Source: Limibacter armeniacum (GTDB lineage: Bacteria; Bacteroidota; Bacteroidia; Cytophagales; Flammeovirgaceae). Taken from it: 64,000 nt of DNA. Position 1 is the stretch's first letter. The number at the start of each line of letters is the position of its first letter. Position numbers and translations under genes: made by a program. Positions 37,093 through 45,223 of the stretch are shown piece after piece. The stretch covers positions 2,729,500 through 2,793,499 of the forward strand of contig NZ_JBAJNO010000008.1 of NCBI RefSeq assembly GCF_036880985.1, written 5' to 3'. The notes below the pieces were generated by a model that did no database searches, was not told the DNA's origin, and saw only the letters and a list, made by a program, of their open reading frames with translations.

Positions 37093-38105
37093 GAGATTAT
37101 CACGAATAGTTTTGTAAGACAGGCAGGTTAGGGAACAAAAATAGGCGGAAAAGCACTCATATAGTTGTGAAGACTAAATTGAAGAATGCTCGCCGCCTAC
37201 AAAGTTTAACGTCATTACGTAATGGGGAGTTCGATAATCTTCTTCCTTATTTTGAAAAGGCGTTCGAGGAGTACTGCTGTCAGTTTACATTAAAAGGGAA
37301 GCCCCGAAAAAAGCCTTTGCTGACATGCCCTGAATACAGCAATAGCAGCCTTCCAGACTCATCGCTCAAGCTTTATTTTATCCTATATGTACTCAAGACC
37401 AATCCCCTTCAGGAAGATATTGGTGAACACTTTCAGATGAGTCAAGGTAAAGTCAGTGAATGGATAGCAATATTACTTCCATGCCTGCAGCAGGCACTGG
37501 CGCGACTTAAATCATTGCCTGCACGTGATGAGCACACCCTTGACAATTGGCTCTCTGAACAAATAGACGCCATTTTGTTGGAAGATGCGACCGACCGTCC
37601 TGTTCCACGCTCAACGGATTATGTAGTACAGGAGGAGCATTACAGCGGAAAGCATGGGAAACATACGGTCAAGAACCTGATTATCATCAATCGCAACAGG
37701 GAAGTCGGTTTCCTTTCCCAAACCTATGAAGGAAGCGTACATGATAAAACCGTCTTTGACAACGAGGCCCTGAATTTCCATAGAGAAGGTTTTTCGATGG
37801 TACATGATTTAGGATTTCAGGGAGTGAATATTGAAAATGTACAAGTAATTATTCCCTTTAAAAAGCAAGCAGGACTTTCAATGCCTGACTATATGAAAGA
37901 AGCCAACCGGATTATCTCCAGAGCTCGTGTCAGAGTTGAGCATGTGATTGGTTGTATCAAACGCTTACGGATGGTCAAAGAGGTGATCCGATTGAAAAGA
38001 GATCAAATTAGAGATCAGATTATGCTGATAGCAACTGGATTACACAATTTCAGAAACCGATTTAGAGCAAAACTAGAAACATAGTGATTTATTCGTGATA
38101 ATGTC
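37093..38105 (+). mobile_element. IS5-family insertion sequence
   Basis: About 1013 bp with a single transposase gene. Terminal inverted repeats: GAGATTATCACGAATA at 37093-37108 and its complement with one mismatch at 38090-38105. A TA dinucleotide flanks each end (37091-37092 and 38106-38107), consistent with a 2-bp TA target duplication as in some IS5 subgroups. The element appears intact. It inserted between proline dehydrogenase and a small lipoprotein gene without breaking a recognisable reading frame. Confidence 0.85.
37167..38084 (+). CDS. IS5-family transposase (DDE_Tnp_4 type)
   Basis: 305 residues. An N-terminal helix-turn-helix region (about 65-115, EDIGEHFQMSQGKVSEWIA) is followed by a DDE catalytic domain: first Asp in DAILLEDATDRPVPRS, second in MVHDLGFQGV, and Glu in ARVRVEHVIGCIKR. 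The three acidic residues are all present and the frame is complete, so the enzyme is probably functional. One long ORF without frameshift. Confidence 0.9.
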   Translation: MKTKLKNARRLQSLTSLRNGEFDNLLPYFEKAFEEYCCQFTLKGKPRKKPLLTCPEYSNSSLPDSSLKLYFILYVLKTNPLQEDIGEHFQMSQGKVSEWIAILLPCLQQALARLKSLPARDEHTLDNWLSEQIDAILLEDATDRPVPRSTDYVVQEEHYSGKHGKHTVKNLIIINRNREVGFLSQTYEGSVHDKTVFDNEALNFHREGFSMVHDLGFQGVNIENVQVIIPFKKQAGLSMPDYMKEANRIISRARVRVEHVIGCIKRLRMVKEVIRLKRDQIRDQIMLIATGLHNFRNRFRAKLET

Positions 38106-38117
38106 TATTACCCTCTG

Positions 38118-38149
38118 GAAAAAAAGCCTTGATTTTGAATCAGGGCTTT
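38118..38149 (-). terminator. Terminator of the small lipoprotein gene
   Basis: Stem AAAGCC-TGATT (38123-38134) with 38138-38149 including one wobble. On the minus strand a T run follows. It lies just outside the right end of the IS5 element. Confidence 0.78.
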
Positions 38150-38176
38150 ATGAAAATAGAATCCTAAAATTATATT

Positions 38177-38542
38177 CTAAATCTCTATATACTTTGGAGC
38201 TTTCCAGACAATACTCTCACAACATTTCATCTTACTGTATGTCTCAAAAGACATCTGCGACCAATCTACAGCCACACCAGATAAAGAATATATATCAAAT
38301 GCTTTAGAGCTAACTGGGTTGCTATACTGAAAATAAAATTCACCTTCATAAATATAACTTTTCCATGCACCAAAGTTTGCCATGCTCATCGAGTCAGATT
38401 CAATTTGTGCATTGTCGTCAATAATTCGTTCCTCAAGCCAAGTAGGAAGCTCAACCAGTACAGGGTTAACCTCATCATCCTTTTGACATGACACAGCAAT
38501 CAGTATAAAAAAAAGGAAAGCAATTATTTTAATAGGTTTCAT
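38177..38542 (-). CDS. Small lipoprotein, unknown function
   Basis: 121 residues with a lipoprotein signal (lipobox AVSC, Cys19). The mature part contains LPTWLEERIIDD and a CC pair near the C terminus (MKCCESIVWKAPK). It resembles short Bacteroidota lipoproteins that start with a xxWLxxRI(D)E motif; I cannot give a function. Monocistronic with its own terminator. Confidence 0.65.
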   Translation of the reverse strand: MKPIKIIAFLFFILIAVSCQKDDEVNPVLVELPTWLEERIIDDNAQIESDSMSMANFGAWKSYIYEGEFYFQYSNPVSSKAFDIYSLSGVAVDWSQMSFETYSKMKCCESIVWKAPKYIEI

Positions 38543-38613
38543 ACTTAAAAATTGAAAATGGTGAAAAATAGTATTTAGATAGAAAAGTCATTATAAAATA
38601 TAAATAATTCTAT

Positions 38614-39171
38614 TTAATTCTGAGAGAAAGGTAAAAACAACCCTCTTTCATTATTATAAATATTATTCAAGCAATCGATCATTTCATTATAAACTGCTTC
38701 ACTAACCTCAATACCAGACTCAAATATTTCTTCAGGCAAATTATCAGGTTTCCGATAATTTATAAATACAATATTCCCATACTGAACACCCTCATATTTC
38801 ATAGTCGCAGCATATTCAATCCCCATTCTATCAAAATTAAATGTCGTAACTGCTGTATTCACAATTCCATATCCTCTGTGGTAACTAACATGATTATTAT
38901 TAACAATCAATGTTTCTTCCCCGAACATATTCCATAAAAGATATTTAAACCCTAAGAATAGGATAAATCCAATTATCAATACTCCGAAGATAAAACCTAC
39001 ATTTATCTTACTCTCTTCATTTGGTTCAAACTGAAAAGCACCATAGAATAACACTGCTATGAAAGATAGTAGCATCATGGATATTATAATCTTCCCCAGT
39101 ATTGTAGACCTGATCTCAGAAATCACATATACATTTACCCTATCAGTACTGACTACAGAAAAATTCTTCAT
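38614..39171 (-). CDS. Membrane protein with two N-terminal helices, unknown function
   Basis: 185 residues. Two transmembrane segments (about 28-46 and 58-80) are followed by a soluble C-terminal domain with NNNHVSYHRGYGIVNTAVTTFNFDRMGIE, which resembles PH-like domains of small bacterial membrane proteins. No family assigned with confidence. Very AT-rich, like its neighbours in this accessory stretch. Confidence 0.6.
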   Translation of the reverse strand: MKNFSVVSTDRVNVYVISEIRSTILGKIIISMMLLSFIAVLFYGAFQFEPNEESKINVGFIFGVLIIGFILFLGFKYLLWNMFGEETLIVNNNHVSYHRGYGIVNTAVTTFNFDRMGIEYAATMKYEGVQYGNIVFINYRKPDNLPEEIFESGIEVSEAVYNEMIDCLNNIYNNERGLFLPFSQN

Positions 39172-39228
39172 AAGAAAATCAAATGATATTACATTTCAAA
39201 CTTTAAAAAAATTACCTACTTTTTAAGA

Positions 39229-39870
39229 TCATGACTTTATATCACTTATCCAACTATTAATAACTTCACTTACTTCTTCTGCCCGATCATAAATCATAAA
39301 ATGTGTACCATCTCCAACAAGGACAGTATTTTTACAATTTGTAGGAGGCAACACTTTATCCTTCGTACCACAAATTTTCAAACAATTTTTCAATTGAACA
39401 TTATTGCTCCATGTCAACAAAACTGACACTGCCCATTTGGCAAAAGTTAGGTCTGTATCATCCAGAATAGATCGCAGTAATGCTTTCTCTTCTGATCCAA
39501 AAAAGCAATATGCCAAAGGGTGAGGAATTTTAAAAAACTGTTCTGGAAAAAAGTTGATCAGGTTTGTTTTGCTAAATAACCGAAAGATCAAAGGGAGTTC
39601 ACTTCTGGTTTCTACTGATGAAATTAATATGGTAAAAGAAGGATTCATTTTTTTACTGATCTCTGTAGCGATCATCCCTCCAAAACTCAAGCCTATTATC
39701 CCAAAATCTTCCTGCTGATTGATCACCTTGGAAAGTCTAGTAGCATAAGCCTCAATGGATTCATTTTTTTCTGGCTTGATCCAACTTATATGTGTTAACT
39801 GGTAATCAAGTTGAAGTTTATTGAAAACCCGATGGTCTGCACCCAAACCACTGATAGCATAAATTTTCAT
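39229..39870 (-). CDS. Alpha/beta hydrolase, small thioesterase/esterase-like
   Basis: 213 residues. The N terminus is MKIYAISGLGADHRVF (oxyanion loop), the nucleophile elbow GLSFGGMIATEI carries Ser, the acid is probably Asp in ICGTKDKVLPP, and the histidine is in GDGTHFMIYDRAEEV. Cap and size match short hydrolases common in Cytophagia. No signal peptide. The substrate is unknown. Probably a single-gene unit. Confidence 0.8.
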   Translation of the reverse strand: MKIYAISGLGADHRVFNKLQLDYQLTHISWIKPEKNESIEAYATRLSKVINQQEDFGIIGLSFGGMIATEISKKMNPSFTILISSVETRSELPLIFRLFSKTNLINFFPEQFFKIPHPLAYCFFGSEEKALLRSILDDTDLTFAKWAVSVLLTWSNNVQLKNCLKICGTKDKVLPPTNCKNTVLVGDGTHFMIYDRAEEVSEVINSWISDIKS

Positions 39871-39973
39871 ATCCTATAAATCATAAAAAGTTTTGTATGG
39901 AAAACTAAAAGTAATCAGTTTCCACACAAAACTCTTTAGGATGGCTGTTACGAAATGATTTTTCTGAATATGA

Positions 39974-40384
39974 TTATCGCTTTTTGCCCCAAATTTCAAC
40001 TTTAGCCCTTTTACTAATGACTACCTTCCCCATTGAATCATATTTAAATTTCACTTTCTTCAATTTGTTGTCTTTTCCTGGCAAATCAATGACCCGTGAA
40101 CTTTGCCCTTTGGTAAGTACACCTACCACTGTCGGGCTACTGTCTTTACCATCATCCATTTCTATTGTGATATCCTTAATCTTTACCGTTCCCTGAATGC
40201 ATTTTATTTTAATTTTGGATACGTCAGCTTCTCCACTAGAGGGTTTTACTTCATCAGTTTCTGACTGAAAATTGACAGTTTTGGTAGCAATTTTTATCCA
40301 ACCATCTTCCTTATCTTGACTATAGGCTGCTCTTGTAGTTATAAAGAGAAGCAAAATGCCAATGACCAATAATTTTGTTTTCAT
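39974..40384 (-). CDS. Secreted DUF2541-like protein
   Basis: The frame reaches 40459, but the methionine at 40384 begins a clear signal peptide (MKTKLLVIGILLLFITTRAAYS), so I start there (136 residues). The mature part, GWIKIATKTVNFQSETDEV, then IKIKCIQGTVKIKDITIEMDDG, ending VEIWGKK, has the beta-rich look of DUF2541 proteins (E. coli YaaI family), but the match is from memory of the pattern only. Function unknown. Confidence 0.6.
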   Translation of the reverse strand: MKTKLLVIGILLLFITTRAAYSQDKEDGWIKIATKTVNFQSETDEVKPSSGEADVSKIKIKCIQGTVKIKDITIEMDDGKDSSPTVVGVLTKGQSSRVIDLPGKDNKLKKVKFKYDSMGKVVISKRAKVEIWGKKR

Positions 40385-40546
40385 AGGTATATGCTTGTTT
40401 TGATAGGTAATCAACTGAGAATTCAGTCGGTGAGAGGGGTTATTTATGAACAAACACATTTATATAACAAAGCATTCGTTACTGAGATCCAAAAAGACTG
40501 AATACCTATCATTAACCTAAAAAAACACAATATCTTCTTTCATAAG

Positions 40547-40578
40547 AAACCCTTTATCTAATGTAACAAAGGGTTTCA
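40547..40578 (-). terminator. Hairpin after the unknown protein gene at 40.6 kb
   Basis: Ten-bp stem GAAACCCTTT (40547-40556) with 40569-40578. The minus-strand T tract is interrupted. Confidence 0.65.
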
Positions 40579-40595
40579 ATTATATCTATATCGCC

Positions 40596-41093
40596 TCAGC
40601 TTTCCCAAGTTACCTCTACCAGCTCTCCTTTAGCATCAGTAATAACGACAAGCAGCTGATTGCAATATTCTCCATCTAATTTTATAGAATAGTCAAAGAC
40701 GCCATAATTTTTACCATCAGGGTATATACCAACTCTTACTAGTTCCAATAAATCAAGTAACTGTTGCTTCTGAGACAACACAGGAAGTGTTATATCAACA
40801 TACATTTCGAGTTCATCTACTAAATAATCCTCATAATACTCTTCAATATAAGCTTCAGCTTCTCCGTCCTCATAATAATCTTTCTGATAGTACTGGATAT
40901 TTTGATTATGATAGATTTCTAAATTATTGATAAACGCCACAATTGTCTGTACTGAATCTGTATCTACGCTTAATGAATCAAAGTTTATATCCAATCTCAC
41001 TTTTGTTCCATTAATCTCAGTTGAAGCATCATAACGATCTTGGAGTTCATCAAGGTTAACATCACCTATAAATGGGATAGTATAAGTAGCCAT
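40596..41093 (-). CDS. Uncharacterised acidic protein, possibly DUF2004-like
   Basis: 165 residues, acidic and rich in Asp, Glu and Tyr. The C-terminal half (LVRVGIYPDGKNYGVFDYSIKLDGEYCNQLLVV) resembles the DUF2004 family. No signal peptide. The gene lies directly beside the left end of the IS3 element, in the AT-rich accessory stretch. The middle segment YYEDGEAEAYIEEYYEDY is an acidic Tyr-rich linker. Confidence 0.55.
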   Translation of the reverse strand: MATYTIPFIGDVNLDELQDRYDASTEINGTKVRLDINFDSLSVDTDSVQTIVAFINNLEIYHNQNIQYYQKDYYEDGEAEAYIEEYYEDYLVDELEMYVDITLPVLSQKQQLLDLLELVRVGIYPDGKNYGVFDYSIKLDGEYCNQLLVVITDAKGELVEVTWES

Positions 41094-41133
41094 AAATTAA
41101 TTTTAGTTTGATAGATTTTATATTGAAAAGGTA

Positions 41134-41174
41134 ATATAAAACAAAACCCCACCAAAGCTATCGCTTTAGTGGGG
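41134..41174 (-). terminator. Minus-strand terminator, probably the original dnaN terminator
   Basis: Stem CCCCACCAAAGC (41147-41158) with 41163-41174, four-base loop. On the minus strand it is followed by TTTTGTTTT. The only minus-strand gene upstream of it is dnaN, now 1.4 kb away because the IS3 element lies between them. Confidence 0.75.
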
Positions 41175-41231
41175 CTTCTATTTGAATTCTTGTCCCGTCC
41201 TAGCATAGCGTTACACCAAAACTGTAACGTC

Positions 41232-41633
41232 ATGGAAGAGAAGCAAGTAAATGAGGTTTATATAAAGCGAACTCAGAAGGATTATACAATGTCCTTCAAG
41301 CTTCAAGTGGTCGCTGAATTGGAAGAAGCCAAGCTCTCAGTACAGGGCGCTTGTGACAAATATGGTATTCAAGCCAAATCTACTGTTCGTGACTGGTTGC
41401 GAAAATTTGGTAACTTGGACTGGTCCAACACCCCCCCCTTAAAAATGTCGAAAACCCCTGAGCAAAGAATATTGGAGCTGGAGCAAAAAGTCAAGCTGCT
41501 GGAACGTCAGAAGCAAACCCTAGAGAAGCAGGTAGAACGAGCTGACAAGAAGATCATTCTCTTTGATATGATGCTGGAGATGGCAGAGAAAGAATATAAC
41601 ATCCCGGTGCGAAAAAATATATCCCCCGAGTAA
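41232..41633 (+). CDS. IS3 transposase OrfA (helix-turn-helix protein)
   Basis: 134 residues from the ATG at 41232; an upstream in-frame methionine at 41169 lies outside the element's inverted repeat and is rejected. The N-terminal helix-turn-helix DNA-binding region reads SFKLQVVAELEEAKLSVQGACDKYGI. A leucine-zipper-like coiled coil follows (RILELEQKVKLLERQKQTLEKQVERADK). The stop codon TAA at 41631-41633 lies in the 5' arm of the frameshift-stimulating hairpin. By family knowledge OrfA alone is a regulator, and fusion to OrfB gives the transposase. Confidence 0.88.
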   Translation: MEEKQVNEVYIKRTQKDYTMSFKLQVVAELEEAKLSVQGACDKYGIQAKSTVRDWLRKFGNLDWSNTPPLKMSKTPEQRILELEQKVKLLERQKQTLEKQVERADKKIILFDMMLEMAEKEYNIPVRKNISPE

Positions 41634-41693
41634 TCGAGGGCAGCAACATTGAACACGGTTGGAGTAAGGTTGAATGTTGTGAGTTACTCGGGG
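41612..41693 (+). promoter_or_regulatory. Programmed -1 ribosomal frameshift signal of the IS3 element
   Basis: The slippery heptamer A AAA AAT is at 41612-41618 in the OrfA frame. A five-base spacer is followed by a long stem: CCCCGAGTAA (41624-41633) pairs perfectly with 41684-41693, and inside it CAACATT (41644-41650) pairs with 41673-41679. Slipping back by one base joins OrfA to an uninterrupted OrfB frame. This matches the known IS3 mechanism. Confidence 0.85.
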
Positions 41694-42538
41694 TAAACAG
41701 GCAGTTTTATTACAGATGTAAGCAGGAGCAAAAGAAGCGGGAAGCCCTAACGGTGAAGGTATTGGAGCTAGTGACGCAGGTACGCATGCGACAGCCTCGC
41801 TTGGGTGTGCGCAAACTGTACACCATCTTGGAACAGGAGTTAAGGACTCTTGATGTAGGAAGAGATCGGCTTTTCGATATCCTCAGGGCTAACCATATGC
41901 TGATAAAGCCTCGCAGAAGATATCACGTGACCACCAACTCACATCACCGTTTCCGTAAGCATAAGAACCTGACGCAACACTTGGAGGTAAAGCGCCCAGA
42001 GCAGCTTTGGGTGGCTGATATCACCTACATAGGCACAAGGCAAAACCCGATGTACCTGGCTTTGGTCACGGATGCTTATGCCAAAAAGGTTGTTGGCTAT
42101 GATGTATCCAACAGCTTAAATGCCCAAGGGGCTATCCGGGCATTGAAAAGGGGACTCCAGCAACGGGAATACCCTGCAGAAACCTTGATCCATCACTCCG
42201 ATAGAGGGTTACAATATTGTTGTGATGATTATCAAGAAATGCTGGACGACGCACAGGTAACCTGTAGCATGACTGAGAAGTATGATCCTTATCAAAATGC
42301 AGTAGCTGAACGCGTAAATGGCATCCTTAAGCAGGAGTTTATAAGAGGAATCCAAATCAATGATATCCAACTTATGAAGAAAATAATCAAGCAGAGTATA
42401 GACATCTACAACACGGAAAGACCCCATTTATCATGCAGGATGAAAACGCCAGAATACATGCACCTGCAAAGAGAGATAAAGATTAAGACCTATAAAAAAG
42501 AAAACCCACCAGCACTTGAGCTAGTGGGATCCATATAA
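41612..42538 (+). CDS. IS3 transposase OrfB (integrase core, produced by frameshift)
   Basis: The -1 frame is open from the slippery site; the first ATG in it is at 41753. The product begins KYIPRVIEGSN and GWSKVECCELLGVNRQFYY. It has an HTH_21-like segment (RQPRLGVRKLYTILEQ), then the rve integrase core: first Asp in LWVADITYIG, second in IHHSDRGLQY and Glu in AVAERVNGILKQEF. All three DDE residues are present. The C terminus is intact and overlaps a hairpin that terminates antisense transcription. Confidence 0.88.
   Translation, partial: KKYIPRVIEGSNIEHGWSKVECCELLGVNRQFYYRCKQEQKKREALTVKVLELVTQVRMRQPRLGVRKLYTILEQELRTLDVGRDRLFDILRANHMLIKPRRRYHVTTNSHHRFRKHKNLTQHLEVKRPEQLWVADITYIGTRQNPMYLALVTDAYAKKVVGYDVSNSLNAQGAIRALKRGLQQREYPAETLIHHSDRGLQYCCDDYQEMLDDAQVTCSMTEKYDPYQNAVAERVNGILKQEFIRGIQINDIQLMKKIIKQSIDIYNTERPHLSCRMKTPEYMHLQREIKIKTYKKENPPALELVGSI
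42493..42528 (-). terminator. Antisense terminator inside the 3' end of IS3 orfB
   Basis: Stem CCCACCAGC (42505-42513) with 42520-42528, six-base loop. On the minus strand a TTTTCTTTTTT tract follows. It would stop transcripts arriving from dnaN. Confidence 0.72.
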
Positions 42539-42594
42539 AGTTGTATCATTGTAAATCTGTAGCGCTATTTCAGGACGTCACAGCTTACTGATTC

Positions 42595-43719
42595 TTAAGA
42601 GAAGTTGTGCAGCATAATTGGCATAACCAGCATCAGAACATCCTCGTCAGTTAGGTTCTCAGCAGGAACGATCAGACCAGCCATTCCCGGCTCTGATAGT
42701 TTCAGTGTTACCTTATCAGCGTGGATATTGTTCAGCATTTCAATCAGGAACTTGGCGTTAAAACCAATCTCGATATCTTCACCGTCATGCTCACAGAAAA
42801 GACGCTCATTTGCTTCATTTGAGAAATCAATGTCCTCAGCTGAAACTGTCAGCTCATTGCCTTGCACTTTAAAACGAACCTGGTTAGTTGATTTGTTAGC
42901 GTAAATCACAATACGCTTCAGACAGCCTAACAAGCCTTGTCTGTCCAATGTAACCAAGTTATCGTTGTTCAAAGGAATTACGTTCTCATAGTCTGGGAAA
43001 CGCTCATCGATCAGACGGCAAATCAGTTTTGTACTTCCAAATGAGAAGATCGCATTCTGATCATTGAACTCCATTGTCACATCCTCTCTTTCTGATGGAA
43101 GGATGTTCTTCATCAGAGACAAAGCTTTCTTGTGGATGATGATGGCTGCATCCAAGTTTGCCTGAAGATCTTCACGACGGTAACGGATCAACCTGTGGCT
43201 ATCAGATGCCACAAAGTTTGCATGCTCCTCTGTTACATTGAAGAATACACCGTTCATCGCTGGCTTCATCTCATCATTGGATGTTGCAAAAAGTGTATAA
43301 CCGATTGCATCAGTCAACACATCACTAGGGATTACCAGTGAGTCTGCTCTACCCAATTGAGGGATTGAAGGGAAGTCAGCGGCATTTTCACCTGCCAGTT
43401 TGTAACGACCATTGTCAGAGTTGATCGAGATACTGTAAGTATCCAAATCAATGTTGAAAGTTACAGGCTGCTCAGGCAAGTTCTTCAATGTATCTGCCAA
43501 CATTTTTGCAGGAATTGCAATACTGCCGTCAGTATCAGCTTCTACGCTAACTTCTGAGATGATAGAAGTCTGAAGGTCTGAAGCCGTGATTTTCAACACG
43601 CCATTCGTGATTTCGAAAAGGAAGTTTTCCAGAATCGGAATAGTCGGATTGGATGGAATTACCCCGCTCAACGCAGAAATCTGCTTCAGGATCGTGGAGG
43701 TAGATGCTGTGAATTTCAT
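42595..43719 (-). CDS. dnaN: DNA polymerase III beta subunit (sliding clamp)
   Basis: 374 residues, the ring-shaped processivity clamp of the replicative polymerase. Three repeated clamp domains are recognisable. Typical stretches are MKFTASTSTILKQISALSGVI at the N terminus, SEVSVEADTDGSIAIPAKML, FVASDSHRLIRYRRED, and VTLKLSEPGMAGLIVPAENLTDEDVLMLVMPI at the C terminus. No dnaA or recF is adjacent, so this is not an origin-type dnaA-dnaN cluster, as is common in Bacteroidota. Its stop codon lies 12 bases from the IS3 right end. Confidence 0.96.
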   Translation of the reverse strand: MKFTASTSTILKQISALSGVIPSNPTIPILENFLFEITNGVLKITASDLQTSIISEVSVEADTDGSIAIPAKMLADTLKNLPEQPVTFNIDLDTYSISINSDNGRYKLAGENAADFPSIPQLGRADSLVIPSDVLTDAIGYTLFATSNDEMKPAMNGVFFNVTEEHANFVASDSHRLIRYRREDLQANLDAAIIIHKKALSLMKNILPSEREDVTMEFNDQNAIFSFGSTKLICRLIDERFPDYENVIPLNNDNLVTLDRQGLLGCLKRIVIYANKSTNQVRFKVQGNELTVSAEDIDFSNEANERLFCEHDGEDIEIGFNAKFLIEMLNNIHADKVTLKLSEPGMAGLIVPAENLTDEDVLMLVMPIMLHNFS

Positions 43720-43925
43720 AAATATATTCAGCTTTTAAATTTAATCAGATCAAGTATTTCGTTCAGCAATCGCAAAGGATTTATACCTACTTTCTGCTAG
43801 ACGAATAATTTTATTAAAAATAGAAATTTTTAAAGATTACAACAATAATCGCATCCAAGACTTGAGATCAAAGAATCAAGACTTCACTTCTTATTCTTTT
43901 TAACCTCTGATCTTGGTTACATCAT

Positions 43926-44897
43926 TTATGCATAACCCAATTTCTGTCTTACTTCAACCATTTTGGCTTGCGCAATCTCTCTTGCTTTTGCCTCCCCTTT
44001 CTGAAGCAGTTCTTCTACCTCATTAGGGTTATCCATATAATGGTCAAATGACTCTCTTTCTTTCGCAAACTTTTCCAAGATCAGGTCCAGTAATGCTGTT
44101 TTTGCATGACCGTAACCGAAGTTTCCAGCCAAGTATTTCTGTCGCAACTCCTCAGTTTGTTCCGCTGTTGCAATCAGCTTATACAGTTGGAAAACGTTAC
44201 AAGTATCCGGATTCTTTGGTTCTTCCAGAGGCGTACTGTCTGTAACGATACTCATAACCTGTTTCTTCAGTTGCTTTTTAGGCAAGAAGATATCAATTAC
44301 GTTTCCGTAAGATTTACTCATCTTCTGTCCATCCGTACCAGGAATGGTCATCAGCTGCTCATTAATCTCCGCCTCAGGCATCACAAACGTTTCCCCATAT
44401 GTTCTGTTGAAGGCATTAGTAATGTCACGCGTCATTTCAAGGTGTTGCTTCTGGTCTTTACCAACCGGAACTATATCTGCATCATACAAGATGATGTCAC
44501 CAGCCATCAGTACTGGATAAGTGAACAGACCTGCATTTACATCAGAAAGTTTATCAGACTTGTCCTTGAATGAATGTGCGTTGGCAAGCATCGGGAATGG
44601 AGTCAGACAGTTCAAGTACCAGCTCAGCTCCGCCACTTCCGGAATTCTTGATTGTCTGTAGAAAACAACCTTATCCGTATCCAAACCACACGCCAGCCAT
44701 GCAGCGGCAGTCGCATAAACATTTTGTTTACGAACTTCACCATCTTTGATGGTTGTCATGGAATGAAGGTCAGCAATAAACAGGAAAGACTCATTGCTCT
44801 CCTTGTTTGCCAGTTCAATTGCTGGGAAAATTGCTCCCAACAAGTTGCCCAAATGCTGTCTTCCTGAACTCTGAATGCCTGTTAAGATTCTTGCCAT
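43926..44897 (-). CDS. trpS: Tryptophanyl-tRNA synthetase
   Basis: Class I aminoacyl-tRNA synthetase charging tRNA-Trp. The frame reaches 44939, but the methionine at 44897 (MARILTGIQSSGRQHLGNLLGA) gives the family N terminus and 323 residues. The HIGH-like motif is in QHLGNLLG, the tryptophan-binding region contains ILYDADIVPVGKDQKQHLE, and the KMSKS loop reads GQKMSKSYGN. Full length. It shares the leftward direction with dnaN, with about 200 bases between them. Confidence 0.96.
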   Translation of the reverse strand: MARILTGIQSSGRQHLGNLLGAIFPAIELANKESNESFLFIADLHSMTTIKDGEVRKQNVYATAAAWLACGLDTDKVVFYRQSRIPEVAELSWYLNCLTPFPMLANAHSFKDKSDKLSDVNAGLFTYPVLMAGDIILYDADIVPVGKDQKQHLEMTRDITNAFNRTYGETFVMPEAEINEQLMTIPGTDGQKMSKSYGNVIDIFLPKKQLKKQVMSIVTDSTPLEEPKNPDTCNVFQLYKLIATAEQTEELRQKYLAGNFGYGHAKTALLDLILEKFAKERESFDHYMDNPNEVEELLQKGEAKAREIAQAKMVEVRQKLGYA

Positions 44898-45162
44898 TTT
44901 GGTTTTTATATTAATATAATTTGGAATAAAGGCGACCAAATGTAGCCGATAAATATGGCTTTTGTATCGACCTTTTTCTTCCTGTTTATTTTTTATTCAA
45001 AAAATGGATAACGTACAAATACAGCCTGCAAAATTAACAATTTAAGGAAAAGTGTCACAAAATATTTCAATAGAATCAGACAGAATTTCCCTAACCAATT
45101 CAAATAGGCCAAATAAGCTTACCCCTAAGTATAATGGCTTGAGCATTTTAGCACCTGACAAA
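44898..45162. other. Intergenic region trpS / M48 peptidase
   Basis: About 265 AT-rich bases upstream of trpS. Its left part should hold the trpS promoter and the right part ends in the peptidase gene terminator. No gene or RNA recognised. Confidence 0.45.
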
Positions 45163-45193
45163 CAAAAAAAGCAGCCCCATTGAAAGGCTGCTT
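45163..45193 (-). terminator. Terminator of the M48 peptidase gene
   Basis: Eight-bp stem AAGCAGCC (45169-45176) with 45186-45193. Seven T follow on the minus strand. Confidence 0.87.
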
Positions 45194-45223
45194 CCATCTA
45201 TATAAGAATTGAAAAATTCTTTA

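Larger units (their letters stand above)
41191..42582 (+). mobile_element. IS3-family insertion sequence
   Basis: About 1.39 kb with orfA and orfB in the usual -1 arrangement. The imperfect terminal inverted repeats start with TGT: the left end at 41191 has CGTCCT and ATAGCG separated by three bases, then TACA, and the right end (complement of 42582 inward) shows the same blocks in the same spacing. I could not find a clear short target duplication (TCT on the left, GCT on the right). Both reading frames are intact, so the element may be active. Confidence 0.85.

Noticed and set aside
38095-38307. 70-codon plus-strand frame beside the IS5 right end
   Set aside because: It overlaps the minus-strand lipoprotein gene and its terminator and has no credible protein features.
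41169-41231. Upstream start giving a longer IS3 OrfA
   Set aside because: It would begin outside the terminal inverted repeat at 41191, so the ATG at 41232 inside the element is preferred.
41191-42582. Reading the OrfA stop as evidence of a broken transposase
   Set aside because: The stop sits directly after a slippery site and inside a stimulatory stem, and the -1 frame is open, so this is programmed frameshifting.
41188-42585. Three-base target duplication of the IS3 element
   Set aside because: Flanks read TCT and GCT. No perfect duplication is visible, so none is claimed.
42595-43719. dnaN as a sign of the replication origin
   Set aside because: No dnaA, recF, gyrB or clustered DnaA boxes are nearby. 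In Bacteroidota dnaN is often away from the origin.
44106-44573. 155-codon plus-strand frame within trpS
   Set aside because: Antisense shadow of trpS. The protein has no recognisable motif and unusual composition.
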